The notes beneath the pieces were generated by a model that saw only the letters and a program-made list of their open reading frames with translations, ran no database searches and had not been told where the DNA came from. The translations under genes and the position numbers were made by a program. 64,000 nt of DNA. It comes from Telopea speciosissima (lineage: Eukaryota; Streptophyta; Magnoliopsida; Proteales; Proteaceae). The stretch spans positions 12,487,001 through 12,551,000 of the forward strand of contig NC_057924.1 of the NCBI RefSeq assembly GCF_018873765.1. The letters run 5' to 3'. Of this stretch, positions 35,241-47,124 are shown in pieces. How positions within the stretch are numbered: the stretch's first letter is position 1; every line of letters begins with the position of its first letter.

Positions 35241-35418
35241 TGGATCCTCGGCCTCCAGGCAGCGACGCTAGCGTGTGGTCTCACACAGGCAGGGTGTAGG
35301 GTGTAGACCCCACCTGAGCAGGGTGCTCGGGCAGTGGATGGAGCGGTCATTTCACTCCTGCCTGTGTGGAAGCACACTGGCCGTGCGGCTGCCAGGACGC
35401 AGGGGATCAGGGTCCGTG
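35241..35418. mobile_element. GC-rich inverted-repeat insertion in the epoxide hydrolase 1 promoter
   Basis: About 178 bp with imperfect inverted arms: 'ggatcctcggcctccaggca' on the left, and 'ctgccaggacgcaggggatc' near the right end. The equivalent place upstream of epoxide hydrolase 2 (~48310) lacks it. It is markedly more GC-rich than its surroundings. An open frame running through it and beyond is a shadow, not a gene. Confidence 0.6.
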
Positions 35419-35472
35419 GTTCCTATCCAACCTTGTCGAAATATCTCAAGGCCACCTTCATTTTTCTTTACT

Positions 35473-35480
35473 CTATATCA
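35473..35480 (+). promoter_or_regulatory. Candidate TATA element, epoxide hydrolase 1
   Basis: CTATATCA about 120 bases before the ATG. It sits in a block (TTTTTCTTTAC.. through CGTAACTGATCATGACC) conserved upstream of copy 2. Confidence 0.5.
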
Positions 35481-35593
35481 GACTCCAGTGACCAAGCTCG
35501 TAACTGATCATGACCTGATCGAGTAGAAGCATCTCTCTTCGCTCGCTCGCAGTGTTGGTTACTCGCTAGTTGCTTGCTCAAATTGAAAGCTCA

Positions 35594-38046
35594 ATGGATC
35601 AAATAGAGCACAAGTACATTGATGTAAGAGGGCTCAAGCTTCACCTAGCCGAGATCGGAAATGGTCGGAATTCCATGGGCGTTTTCATTTACCTTCATCC
35701 GTCTTACTATCTTCTTCTTTTTTTTTTTTCTGTTTTTCCTCCCTAATTACTCCCTCTTGCAGGCTCCTCAGTGGTGGTGTTCTTGCATGGATTCCCGGAG
35801 ATATGGTATTCATGGAGGCACCAGATGATCGCCGCCGCCAATGCCGGATTCCGGGCAATAGCACCCGATTTCAGAGGCTATGGTCTCTCCCAGCAGCCCC
35901 TCGAACCCGAGAAGGCCTCATTCAAGGATCTTCTTGAAGATCTCCTTGTCATTCTCGACTTCTTCTCCATTCCAAAGGTATAATTAAATTATTCTTTAGT
36001 TGTGATATACCAATCCAATTCTCCAAGTCAATTCTGTTCGGTTTAATTTTCAATTTTCATTTCTGGGTTTGCGCTTGGGCTCATTTCAGTTAGTTTTATA
36101 CATATCTGTAACATCTCAAAAAAAATAAATAAATAAAATTCTGAGTAATTTCATTAATTACTCTGCTTGTCCTGATCTTCTAACTAGTTAGCTTCTTCTT
36201 CATATCATCAATTCTTGATAAGAAGTTCCTGTAAAAGATTTTGGTGTTTTCAGAACTCCCTAGATGAAGCTTTTACCTAGGTTAATTAGCCTTTGGAAGT
36301 CAATTAATCTACTTGTTCATCATAACTTGTAGCTTTGGAAATAGAATCTCAATCTTTGAAAATAAGAATAGACATTCTGGATTCTGTCATTTGTATTTAA
36401 ACTGTACACATACACACATGCATTTCATTTCTTAGACTAAAATAAAAATTGATATACAATTTCCCACCATGTCTGTCTCCTTAAAACTATGAGTGCAGGT
36501 TTTCATTGTTGGGAAAGATTTTGGATTCCGTCCTGCTTACCAATTCGCACTTCTTCACCCAGAGAGGGTGTCAGGAGTGGTTACTTTGGGGGTTCCATAC
36601 ATTCCCTCTCCTGTATCATTATTTGGTGACCTTCCTGAAGGCTTCTACATTTTGAGATGGCAGGTAATGTGTTCTTGTTCTTGCCATTTAGTACTTCTCT
36701 GTCACAGAGATCACTTCATATTCAATCCAAAATGTTTGTGTGAAATTTTCCTTGCTGTAGCGCACAGAACATTTGAATACAAGTATTGATCACTAATTCT
36801 GATTCAGAGATCCTTGAGGAATTCATTTATTTGAAGAAAATGTTAATTGCTGTATCTGTGATCATTTTAGAAACCTGGACGAGCTGAAGCAGATTTTGGT
36901 CGATTCGATGTTAAGACAGTGATACGGAACGTCTACATTCTCTTCTCAGGAAGCGAACTACCAATAGCTGCTGAGGATCAAGAGATAATGGACCTGGTGG
37001 TTCCTTCTTCTCCTCTACCAACATGGTTCACTGAGGAAGATCTTGCTGTCTATGCCTCATTATATGAAAAATCTGGATTCTGTACTCCATTGCAAGTCCC
37101 GTATAGGTAAAAGGAACTCTCCTATCTTTCAAATTAATTTAATAAGGACAAATGAATACATATAAGCTCCCCAAAGGGGAAGAAGGAACAGAAAAAGGTA
37201 AAGAACAAGATAACAGAAACCATCCTCAAGAGGAAGATCCTATGAGAGAGCAACAAGCCTATTTTTGGGGGGTGTCCAAGCAAGATTCAACAAAATGTGA
37301 TCAAGCTTATTCCAGACATTAGAGGAGATAGTATCCTAAATTTGCTGATAAGATCTAGATTTACTGGTTTATCTTCTCAAATTCCTCTCTATCCAAATAT
37401 GATTGATAGTTGCACAGAAGGCAAGCTTGCCCATTAAATCACAACAAGACTTCCCACTGAATCTTCTACTAACCCATCTCCAGTCCCCTTCAAAATCAAG
37501 GGGCCTTCTCCTAGTTGGCTAGCATCTGCTGAGCATTCCTCCCTAAATATGAGAGAAAAAGGCGGGACATTTGCTATGCTGGAGAAAAGACTGTTGGGAG
37601 AGTTTGAGTTAGGGCTCTCCACACTACAAAGTTGTGGTGCGGGATATGACCTTTCAACCAGACAATATCATGCCAGGGGACGATGGGTGCTTGGAATCGC
37701 ACTAAATTCCAAGCCAAATAGACATAGGACTCTTTTTTTTTTTTTTTTTTTTGTGATAACCATGCACTTGTATACTTAAGCTAAGGCTTTATGCAGGACC
37801 TTACAAGAAGAGTTGAGCTTGGCTGATGCAAGAGTCCAAGTTCCTGCATTGCTGATCATGGGTGGAAAGGACTATGTCCTAAAATTCCCTGGACTGGAGG
37901 ACTACATAAGGAGTGGAAAAGTGAAAGACTATGTCCCTGATTTGGAGATCACATTCTTGCCCGAAGGAACACATTTCGTTCAGGAACAATTTCCAGACCA
38001 GGTGAATCAGCTCGTCCTAACCTTCCTCAAGAAGCATGCTCCCTAA
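35594..38046 (+). CDS. Soluble epoxide hydrolase 1 (alpha/beta hydrolase), tandem copy 1
   Basis: Five exons: 35594-35663, 35763-35977, 36499-36663, 36871-37106, 37797-38046. All junctions are GT-AG with phases that agree, giving 311 residues, normal for plant soluble epoxide hydrolases. The family opens epoxides, such as those of fatty acids, to diols. Visible catalytic parts: oxyanion motif HGFP at 32-35, nucleophile D102 in VGKDFG, lid tyrosines Y145 (EGFYILRW) and Y211 (EEDLAVYA), acid D254 in GGKD, and base H288 in GTHFVQE. This copy has GFRPAY after the nucleophile where its two sisters have GARPAY. Intron 4 holds a LINE fragment. No targeting peptide is visible, so cytosolic action is likely. 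Substrate is unknown. Confidence 0.9.
37140..37735 (-). mobile_element. LINE (L1-type) 3' fragment in intron 4 of epoxide hydrolase 1
   Basis: Minus-strand translation gives VPWHDIVWLKGHIPHHNFVVW followed downstream by AFCATINHIWIERN. This is the zinc-binding C-terminal region of plant L1 reverse transcriptases. The fragment is degenerate. The same fragment is in intron 4 of copy 2 and is missing from copy 3. Confidence 0.72.
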
Positions 38047-38467
38047 ACTTCTCAGTAATGTTTGTAGAAGATTATTGAATGATATATCTCATGGATGCTT
38101 GAAATATGTAATAATTAGATTTGAACAAAAAATGAAATTATTCAGGACATATCCAACAATGTACTGGTTACTCCCCCTGCCCTCATCAAAAGCAATCCTT
38201 TTCTCAAGGAATCGTCATGTACACGGGTTGTACAAATCGGGTTACAACCGTGCCTGAATCAATTATGGTTCCGAGTTGTACTTGGACCACTTATTCGTTG
38301 CCGATATTCAAGAGTTGTCCTTATACGATGAGAGCTGTGGTTTGGTTCTTTACAACGAGGTTGGATAGGTAGGTGAAATGCTGCGTCCTTGGCAGTCAAG
38401 TGGATGACCGTGTCAGTCCATGACTCATGACTCGGTTTTGGGTGGATAGAATGGCGAGCATTTTCCG

Positions 38468-38881
38468 TAGAGATGCAAACGGAACGAATACGGTTGGGAT
38501 ATTGATTGAATTTAGATATTCCCAGATGTGGATACGGATGCAAATGGAATTTGGATTTTTAACTATCCAGTTACATCACTGACTTGTGTAATCTAGACTG
38601 TTCTTCCTCCGAGCACTCTCACTTCATGTGTCTTGGTAATCTTAGTCTCATGATTCTCATTTCCTCATTCTCTAGAACTTGTTGAATCTTCAAAAACCTT
38701 CAAGATCATTAGTACTTAAGTTTTAATTATTTGTTGAATACCTATTTGAATTGGAAAATTGTTTTTTGGGTTATCTGAATTCGAGTCTGAATACCCTTAA
38801 TGCTTAAAATGATACAAATACCCTTAAATGAATACATATGCGAATTGAATTCCTATTGTCGAATTTCCGTTTACATCCCAA
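38468..38881. mobile_element. Non-autonomous hAT element, 414 bp
   Basis: Ends TAGAGATGCAAACGG and, on the minus strand, TTGGGATGTAAACGG. Flanking 8-mers ATTTTCCG (38460-38467) and ATTTTCCA (38882-38889) differ by one base. A more decayed version lies downstream of epoxide hydrolase 2 (~51850-52220), so the insertion predates that duplication. Confidence 0.62.
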
Positions 38882-38963
38882 ATTTTCCATAGATGTGGCG
38901 AAAAGGAAGCTCGGAGTGGTTGAAAGGGGTGAAAAGGCATGGCTCATTGGCTTTGGCTATTGA

Positions 38964-39144
38964 GATATCCTCTAGTTCCCTACCCGGCCTAGTTTCTCAG
39001 TTCCTCTAATTGGGGGGGGGGGGGGGAAGGGGGTGGACCCCACCCGAGCAGAGTGTTTGGGCAGGGGTAGGGTGGTCATTCTCGTCCCCCCTTGTTAGAG
39101 GAATTGGGGAACTGGGTTGGGCAGGGAACGGGAGGAGATAATTT
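38964..39144. mobile_element. MITE, 'CTCCAATTCCTC' family
   Basis: Inverted arms (GATATCCTCTAGTTCCCT on the left, reverse of GGGAACGGGAGGAGATAA on the right) surround the central 'ggaccccacccgagcagagt' and 'gggtagggtggtcatt' signature. Confidence 0.62.
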
Positions 39145-39806
39145 TCCAATAAATAGGGAGAAGAAGAGGAATGCTAGATTATCACCTCAATTTGCCTGCC
39201 CGTTAATTTCCTCAATTCCCTCTAATAGAGATACATTCACGTTGATCTCATAGCCATTATTGGGATTCTCCCCTCTTTGATGGATGGAGAGTGTATGGTG
39301 GCTGCTTCAGAAATAGATGTAGAGTAATTGCCCAAAAAAGAAATCTTCAAGCTTTGGTCTTCTCGATCAGAAGATAAAGAGTATTACTGATCAGAAGAGC
39401 ATAATAGAGTCTAATTATATATACACTTATTGTCATCCTCCAAATATTTATAAGATCGAATTCACAACTGAGCATGAAGCTACCTATTCACACAAAAGTA
39501 ACTCTGACTCATGTCTTCAAAACTATGTACTAAACATCTCACTGCAGAAACAATGCAATACCATCTCTTTGCTTAGTTATTTTGGTGCCTTGGATTGTAG
39601 ACTCAGCACTTTTTGAACATCATCAAAATGCCTCTGTGATTTGCAGTTGAATTTAGGGAAATAGAACGCTACCAGGTTGTGCGCTTTGTGTGGCTCCCAT
39701 GCCTAGACACACAAGGCGCCACCTTGACCGCCTGAGATTTTCGCCTTTGCATGGGGACCAGACAGTCATTATTTTCAAATGGTCAAGGTGCCATATGTGT
39801 TGCACA

Positions 39807-42127
39807 TAAGGATGTAAACGGATCGAATTCGGTTGGATAGTGGTATTTTTATATTCGTATCCGATTATATTCGCTCGGATTCAGATAGTATCCTATTAGT
39901 TTTAGGACGGATTCGAATAGTGATTTTTTTAATATTGATTCTCCTAAATGGATATGAAGTTAGATCGAATACAGATTTTTGACTATCCGTTGACATTTTT
40001 ACTGTTTTGCTGATGAGGGTTAGGATTGAGACTTGAGAGTTCAATGACTACTCTTTCTTCTACTCTTCTTTGGCTTCTCTATTCTTCTTTGGCTTTGATT
40101 TTCTTACCTTTTTACTTTTTACTTTATCTTGTATTTATTTTAAGGGTAAAGTACACGTACCCCCCTATAATGCACCCAATATTCCTCGTACCCCCTGAGC
40201 TTCTGATAAGTCCATGTATCACCCATCAATATTCCACGTACCACCTCTGCTTTACCCCCCCTAATGCCATTTAAGTCCACACCAAGTATTAAATGCTAAA
40301 AGATTACCAAACTACCCTTTCTTTTATCTTTTCTAAAATCTGAAAAGACCTAATTGCCCTGACCTATTTGCTAAAATTTGAAAAGATCAAAATGCCATCA
40401 TCTTCCCCAAATCATCATCTTCTTTTACATACCCACCACCACCACCGCTTTAGAATAGATATGCAAATACCACCACCTCTCTCTGTTATTTTTAGTTTGG
40501 AAAAGACTATTTTACCTTTGTGCTAAAACATTAGATAAAAAATTACAATACTACCCTTTTCATCATCTTCAACTTAAAACACCCATATCTATCTTTCTCC
40601 TCCACCGCCACTAGCACTACTGCTGCCGTCTCCTCCACTGCCTTTGTTCTGAGTGTTTATAGTGTTGTTCAAACGGCAGAGCTGCAAGCATAGTGGAATC
40701 ATTCTTACAGTAACAAATGATGTATCTATACCACCGAATATAATCTGCAAATCTAATCGATCGCCCACCTTGCCCTATTTGCACCACTAGACATATGAAT
40801 GCAATAATGAACGGGTTACATTTCAAGAATGGGGATGAAGCTCGGTTGGACAATTTGATGATTTGAACAAAAATCACCCACAAGGCCGCAATGTCTGTGA
40901 ATGTTGAGTTTCCATTGGACTTGGGAATTGTGAGGAAGAGAGAGAGATGGGTATTTGATTTCTACCAGTCCCACCGTGTTGATCGCCCCTCTTTGTGGTT
41001 GTTTTTCAATTCCTAAAATTCTTCTTTCTTTGTTTATTTTTTTTTGTTTTCTCCATTTTTTCCTTTCGTTTTTCCTCCAATCATGCCTAGATTTCGTAAG
41101 CGATTAAAACTCAATTAATCCCAATTTTTTCACTTTTGCCCAAATGAAATTGAATTTAATCCATTCTAGAGACCAGATGTCCGATTCCCAGAAATTAGGT
41201 TAACCCACCCAACCTCTGTTCACTTTCTATGACGTAACCATAGCTAACTAATTATCACCCCAAATGTTTATTGGGTTCTCGGCATCTACTGAAACTTCTG
41301 CAGAGGCACCGAGAGTTCTGGCTTGGAGCTTCAGTGATGAAGGAAGCGCTAAAGACATACAGACGGCCAAATTATCGGTAGGTGCAGCTTTAAATGAATA
41401 GAGGGATTGAAAGAGCGGGAAGTTGCAGTAAAGGGGCGGGATTGCAAAGGGGTGCTGTTGATACAGTGATACTACTGCTACCGCTCACAGGGCTTCACGG
41501 TGGGATGGTGATGGTGTTAATGGTGGGTGGTGGTGGTGGTGGTGGGTATGTAAAAGAAGATGATGATTTGGGAAAGATAGAGGGCATTTTGATCTTTTCA
41601 AATTTTAACAAATAGGTCAGGACAATTAGGCATTTTCAAATTTTAAAAAAGATAAAAGAAAGGGTAGTTTGATCATCTTTTAGCATTTAATACCTGATGT
41701 GGACTTAAATGACATTAGGAGGGTAAAGCAAGGGTGGTACGTGGATTTATCAAAAGCTTAGGAGGATACGAGGAATATTGGGTGCATTATAAGGAGTACG
41801 TATACTTTATCCTATTTTAATAGATATGTGATTCCATGTATCAAAATGCAGGAAACAATATATATAAACTAATAGAAAATCTAAAAAAAGAATCACATTA
41901 TTTTTATTTATATAATTATAAAAATAAGAAAATAAAATCCTAGCTTAATCGGATAGATGGACACAAAGATATATTTCAAACATTTGCTAAATAAAATTGA
42001 ATAATAATCGATCGGATAGGGGGATTATCATATTCATATCCGATTAGTTTCGAACGGATTTGAATTCTCTTAAACGGATACAAACATGGATCGAATATGG
42101 ATTTTCGAATATTCGTTAACATCCTTA
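39807..42127. mobile_element. hAT element carrying a nested MULE
   Basis: Left end TAAGGATGTAAACGG and right end ...AACATCCTTA are inverted. Flanking 8-mers GTTGCACA (39799-39806) and GTTGCGCA (42128-42135) differ by one base. Removing the nested MULE (40145-41812 plus its 9-bp duplication) leaves ~640 bp of non-coding hAT sequence, of the same family as 38468-38881. Confidence 0.65.
40145..41812. mobile_element. Mutator-like element with ~300-bp inverted repeats (possible Pack-MULE)
   Basis: The arm from 40145 (GGTAAAGTACACGTACCCCC) to ~40450 is matched in reverse by ~41508-41812. Flanking 9-mers TATTTTAAG (40136-40144) and TATTTTAAT (41813-41821) differ by one base. Nine-base duplications and long arms fit a MULE. 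The ~1 kb interior has no transposase. A minus-strand frame at 40617-40883 (88 residues, with RFADYIRWYRYIICYCK) is unrecognised and could be a captured gene fragment. Confidence 0.72.
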
Positions 42128-42970
42128 GTTGCGCACGACCAGATAGCGTTCTTTCTTCATAATTATTAGTAATACTGAAAAAGAAAATTAACAATTAACG
42201 CTTCCAGATTTGAAAAAATATATATTTGATTGCAACTCCCAAGTCTAATTTGCAAAACAAGGAATATTCTCAAAAAGAAATGAAAAAGGCAATAATCAAG
42301 TGAAATGCAAAGCATGAAAGCACAAACACTTGAGCTGAAGTTTAGCTCAAGAATTTTTTTTGTTCTTTAATCAAATCTTCAAGGGATACTTCAGTCCACT
42401 CATGGCCCTCTACTGGAATGGAATTGGGTTACCATAAAGTGGGAAGGCACACCGGCACCGGCGCATACAAAGGGGGATTAGAAGTGTATATAGTGAGCAT
42501 CAGGTGTTCCCTTTTAATTTTGAGTTAATATCAATGAAATTTTATTTTTTCTTTCCCCGAATTATCAAACGACTACCAGTAAAGCCCCCCGTGCACGACT
42601 CTGCATGCTTCTTGTTAAGTTGTTATATTATTTTCAAATAATGGTTTTTAGTCAAAGTTTCAAAAAAATGCTTTTTACACCTTCCCTCCTTTTGTCTCTT
42701 TTTACACTTTCATTCTATTTTTTTATTTGAATTTGTTGTGTACTTTTGTGCAAGAAGCAACTTGAAGCTCAAGAATAGTCTCACATTGATTTTGGGAGAG
42801 GAACTTGAGTGGTTTATATATATGATTGGTTTATTGAGGATGTGAGCCCCTTGGAGAGATAGTCACCCTTCTCTCACATGTGTGAGGGGTTTCTGAGATG
42901 CTTTTGAATCGTACACGCCGTAGCCACAGTGGCTTGCAACTCAATTGGTGAAAAGGGCTGTGGCCGTGGC

Positions 42971-43141
42971 CGTTTATCACCTCCAATTTGCTGCCCACTC
43001 CAATTCCTCTAATAGGGGGAGTGGACCCCACCTTGGGCAGCCTTAGGCAGTTTGTTCAGGTAGGGGATAGGATGGTCATTTCCACCCCCTATGTGAGGAA
43101 TTGGAGGAATTGAAGCGGGCAGCGAATTTGAGGGGATAACG
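42971..43141. mobile_element. MITE, 'CTCCAATTCCTC' family, best-preserved copy
   Basis: 171 bp. Left arm CGTTTATCACCTCCAATTTG, right arm on minus CGTTATCCCCTCAAATTCGC, continuing through CAATTCCTC. Central 'ggatggtcatttccaccccct'-type sequence is shared with other copies. No clear target duplication. Confidence 0.7.
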
Positions 43142-43462
43142 ATTCATCACTCACATTGATATTTCTTGTTACTTTCCTTTATGGATACATGTAATCCGGA
43201 AATCATACCAAACCCGACTATAGTCTTATACAAATCGATAAAAAAAACTAGGCCAACACAAAACTGAAAACTTCCTCAACGGTTTGGTTTTGGGTTGGCC
43301 CAATTATGAACCAAAACCGATTAAGATTAATCGAACCTACTGATTGACATCGTTAGTGGGAGGCTGTGGTACATATAATAAGGGAGGGAGGATGAAGGAG
43401 AGAGAAAATGTAAAGAAAAAACAATAAACATATCAATGTGATTGAGTTTCTTTGAGCACACC

Positions 43463-43558
43463 ACTTGAAGGATCTTTTCCCATTAACAGAAATAAATTAA
43501 GGTTCATATTACTTGAAGGATCTTTTCCCATTAATAGAAATCAATTAAGGTCCATATT
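43463..43558. repeat. Tandem duplication, 48-bp unit, two copies
   Basis: The unit beginning ACTTGAAGGATCTTTTCCCA at 43463 recurs at 43511 with a few substitutions. Confidence 0.88.
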
Positions 43559-44055
43559 AGATATGCGCTTAATAAAGTAACCCCAAGGGGTCAGCACTAT
43601 TGGCGAAAGGGGTCATGAGTTCAAACCATCTTAGGGCCTATCCCTCCGTCCCCTATTAAAGCTCTCTAATTTCCAAAAAAAAAAGTACGCCCATACATAC
43701 CATGCACCATGGATCCAAAATAGGTTTTTTGGCTCAATGGGCAATGTCGATCTAAACATAAATGGTTCAATAAAATGGGTCTACAATAAAATTTTGTGCA
43801 TGAGCTTTCTTTATTCAAATCCTTCTATACTAATTTTTTATTTTATTTTATTTTAAGTCCAACATAAAAAACCATTACACAATCACAGAGAAGAAAAGAA
43901 GAGAAAAGAAAAGCGTCTGTCAGCTGGTCTCACGGCTGCACAGATATATATTAACTGAACTAGTTCGTAAGAAACATAATGGAGAGACTTACCTCTCCGT
44001 GAAGGATCAAAGGATTGTCTAAAGCAATAAACACCTGCAATTTATTCATGAACGA

Positions 44056-47000
44056 TCAATGAAACCGGTTGTGGAAGTGACGAAGATTCACAACAACGAT
44101 CACAAAGAGTCTGTCTATAATATTTTCCAAGAAACAGAAATAGGCACGCCTCCATGATTTCTTCACAATCAAGCTACCACAAACTCCCCAAAATCCCACG
44201 ATGAAACCCAATGCCATGCCACTGTAGAACCATATCTTTTCTTCTTCATCATCGTTGCCGTTAGAAACCCCCTCATCTTGGGGTGTTTCATCACCATCAT
44301 CATCACCGGGGCACTTGTTTGAAAGCGGTGGACCACAAAGTTGTGGATTACCAAAGTAATTGGATGATTCACTGAGCGTTTGAAGTTGGTTCCCAGAAGG
44401 TATTCTCCCTGACAAGTTGTTATGGGAGAGATTCAAGTGACTCAAGAAATTTAAGGATGACATGCTTTGTGGAATCTCCCCAGAAAGTTGGTTCCCTGAG
44501 AGATCAAGGCTTTCTAATAATTTCATGTTCCCAATATTCTTTGGGATTTTCCCAGTTAGATGATTTATCGACAAATTCAAAAGAACCATTGTTGAAAGCA
44601 TTGTTATCCCTGTTGGTATGTTTCCTGATAAATTATTGTTTGAAAGGTCCACAACCTTAATTTACCATTTCAAGAATCCAACCTTGGTATGCAAGTTCTC
44701 TTCCTTTTGCAACAATACTCATGGTTTCATGATTTTCAACAGGCCCTATTATCTCTCGATCAATAAAACCACTCAAATTGCCTAAACATGTTGGAATGAA
44801 TCCTGAAATTTTGTTTTGAGCTAGAACCAAGATGCGAAGATAGGTAAGATTACATACCTGTTGAGGAATTTTTCCAGTGAATGAGTTTGCCCGTAGATTT
44901 AGCATCGTCAGATGCAGTAGGTTCTCTCCAATCCATGTTGGTAAGATTCCGGAGAAGTTATTATTGCCAAGGTCAAGACTAACCAAAGATGTGCAATATT
45001 TTAGAGATGACGGAAGCTCCCCATAAAGACGGTTGTTGCTCAATATCAATCTTTCAAGGGAAGGCAGAAAACCTATCGAACTTGGAATTTTACCAGATAA
45101 GTTGTTGTTCGATAGATATAGAAATCCCAAACTTTGCATAACCTTCCAATCAATAGACGACAGTTCTCCAGATAAATGATTGTTTGAAAGATCTAATTCA
45201 AACAACAATGGCATTGTTTGACCAAAGTTGGAAGGAATTGGCCCTGAAAATAAATTTTGTCCGAGGAATAGGGAGGACAAATTAGTAGAAGAACATAGAG
45301 AAGGGAGAGGACCTTCTAAGTGGTTTGAGCTCAAGTCCACTTGGTAGGTGTCCTGTCTAACAATGCTTGCTGGCATGGTACCACGCAGTCTGTTTCTGGA
45401 GAGATCCAAATATTGGAAGGAGAACGACTTCCAAAACCATCCTGGTATGGTGTCTGAAATACTGACATTCCTGAGGGTTAAATCGGTAAGTAGATTTTGA
45501 CTTCTAAGCCATTGTGGAAAATTAACCATTGGAAAGTCGAACAATTCCAAATAATCAAGTTTAAAAGGAGGAACCCATTCTTCTGCTTGTTCTCACATCA
45601 AAAACCAAATTGTTGTTTCTAGACATTGAAGATATTGATAATTTTTTCAAATTTGTGAGTTTTGTAAAATGATGTTCCGAAGTTGAACCCTCCCAGTAAT
45701 TCCATGATATATCCAAAGAGACCAAATTTGAGAGTTGTCGCCCGAAGCTTTCAGGAATGGGCCCACTTATTTGATTATCAGAGAGATCCAAATAGACCAA
45801 ATTTGAGAGTTGTCGTCTGAAGCTTTCATGAGGAATGGGCCCACTTATTTGATTAGAAGAGAGATCCAATTGTTTCAAGGACAAGAAGCGTCCAATTGAT
45901 ATAGGCAAATGCCCACTTAGCCCACTATAACTCCAAACTAAAATCTCCAGGCTCTTGTTAATTACTACCGAATCCAGACAAACCATCTACAAATGCACCC
46001 ACATCACCACCACCACCACCAACGTAGTTGGATGACAAATCTAGCCTACGCAACTTCCATAGACTTCCTACCAGCAACTGCTGGGCTCTTCCAGATGCAG
46101 CATCTCCACCTCCAATACTGTGAATACTACTAATGTTGTTGGAATAAGAGAAGTTAAGGATGAGTTGATTTGAGTTAAGATCAAGATCTTCAAGGCTGCT
46201 AATATTTAACAACCAATGTGGTAGAAAGGAATTATTAAAGTAGTTCCCAGAGAGATCAAGCACCGAAAGGGATGTAAAATTAACAACAATTGATGATGGA
46301 AGGGTATCAGAAGAAGAAGGAAGTGTTTGGAGTTGGCAATAAGACAACTTTAACTCTCGAAGCAAAGAAAGCTTATTAAAAGCTTGGAACCAATCATCTG
46401 CTGCATTGCTAAGGTTGACGTATCCCATATCGAGGTACTCCAAAGAAGAGAGACCGGAGATCCAGTCCAAGTTGTCTACACGCAAAACCTTATAATAACT
46501 CTCACTAAAGGAATCGAAGTCATTACCCAAAGAAGAAAGATCTAGATGATGCAAGGTAGATAGGTTTCCCAGGTGAGGAGGAACTGTGCCAACAAATAAT
46601 GAATGAGAGAGATTGAGGTACCTCAACTTCTTGAATGAACCAAGAAAGTTTGGGATTTGAATTCCCCCAAAATCATTCGAGCTCAAATCCATGTATTTCA
46701 ACTGTTTCAAGTTTAGCAAAGAAGGGTTTATCTCACCGCTCAAGCGTGACCTCATGAACGCTTCAGTAGCAGTATTATCATCATCAAAAGGATATTGAGA
46801 TGGGTTGTGGAGGTTGAGGTGGATCACATGTCCAGTTCTGTTACTGCAACGTACCCCTCTCCATCTGCAACAATCTTCTTCATCGCCAGTTGTCCAAGAA
46901 GAGAGCCGGCAAGCATGATCTTGATTGATACCTTCTTTGAACTTGAGGAGTGCCTTCCTCTCCATCTCTTTGCAACGCACGTTGTTGGGGGGATCTCCAT

Positions 47001-47124
47001 TATTAATAATAGGATTGCACGAACTGAACCCCACCTGTAAGAATATAAAAAGCAGCAGCAAAAGAAGAATGGACTTATTGCTGCTGCTGCTACTACTGCA
47101 ATCCATCATGAATTCATAACTCAC
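44056..47124 (-). pseudogene. LRR receptor-like protein (EIX2/Cf type), coding frame disrupted at three points
   Basis: The protein runs as a signal peptide (~18-36, LLLLLLFIFLQVGFSSC), a plant LRR N-terminal domain with WRGVRC, a long LRR array, an LRR C-terminal cap with NPQLCGPPL, an acidic stretch, one membrane helix ([19 protein letters not shown]) and a short basic tail without kinase. This is the receptor-like protein layout of the EIX2 group, which senses fungal elicitors with partner kinases. The frame breaks near 45965, 45580 and 44655; each is accounted for by one extra base. The 3,069-base span minus three is exactly 1,022 codons, i.e. 1,021 residues, the family's usual length. 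It is either a very young pseudogene or an intact gene with consensus errors. It is intronless and lies between epoxide hydrolases 1 and 2 on the opposite strand. Confidence 0.85.

Larger units (their letters stand above)
38047..44055. other. Intergenic between epoxide hydrolase 1 and the receptor-like protein gene
   Basis: No intact gene is seen. It contains the duplicon tail (to ~38.9 kb), hAT elements at 38468 and 39807, a MULE at 40145, and MITE copies at 38964 and 42971. A 48-bp tandem duplication lies at 43463-43558. A run of G (39009-39023) lies inside the 38964 MITE. 43570-43680 resembles a decayed SINE but is not callable. Confidence 0.55.

Noticed and set aside
35275-35526. 83-codon frame upstream of epoxide hydrolase 1
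   Set aside because: It runs through a GC-rich inverted-repeat insertion and into the 5' UTR; its end resembles a frame before copy 2 only because the UTRs are duplicated.
40617-40883. 88-codon minus-strand frame as a gene
   Set aside because: It lies inside a MULE with no start context or recognised family; kept only as possible captured cargo.
43570-43680. Possible SINE ('ggggtcatgagttcaaacc')
   Set aside because: A single B-box-like match only; ends cannot be defined.
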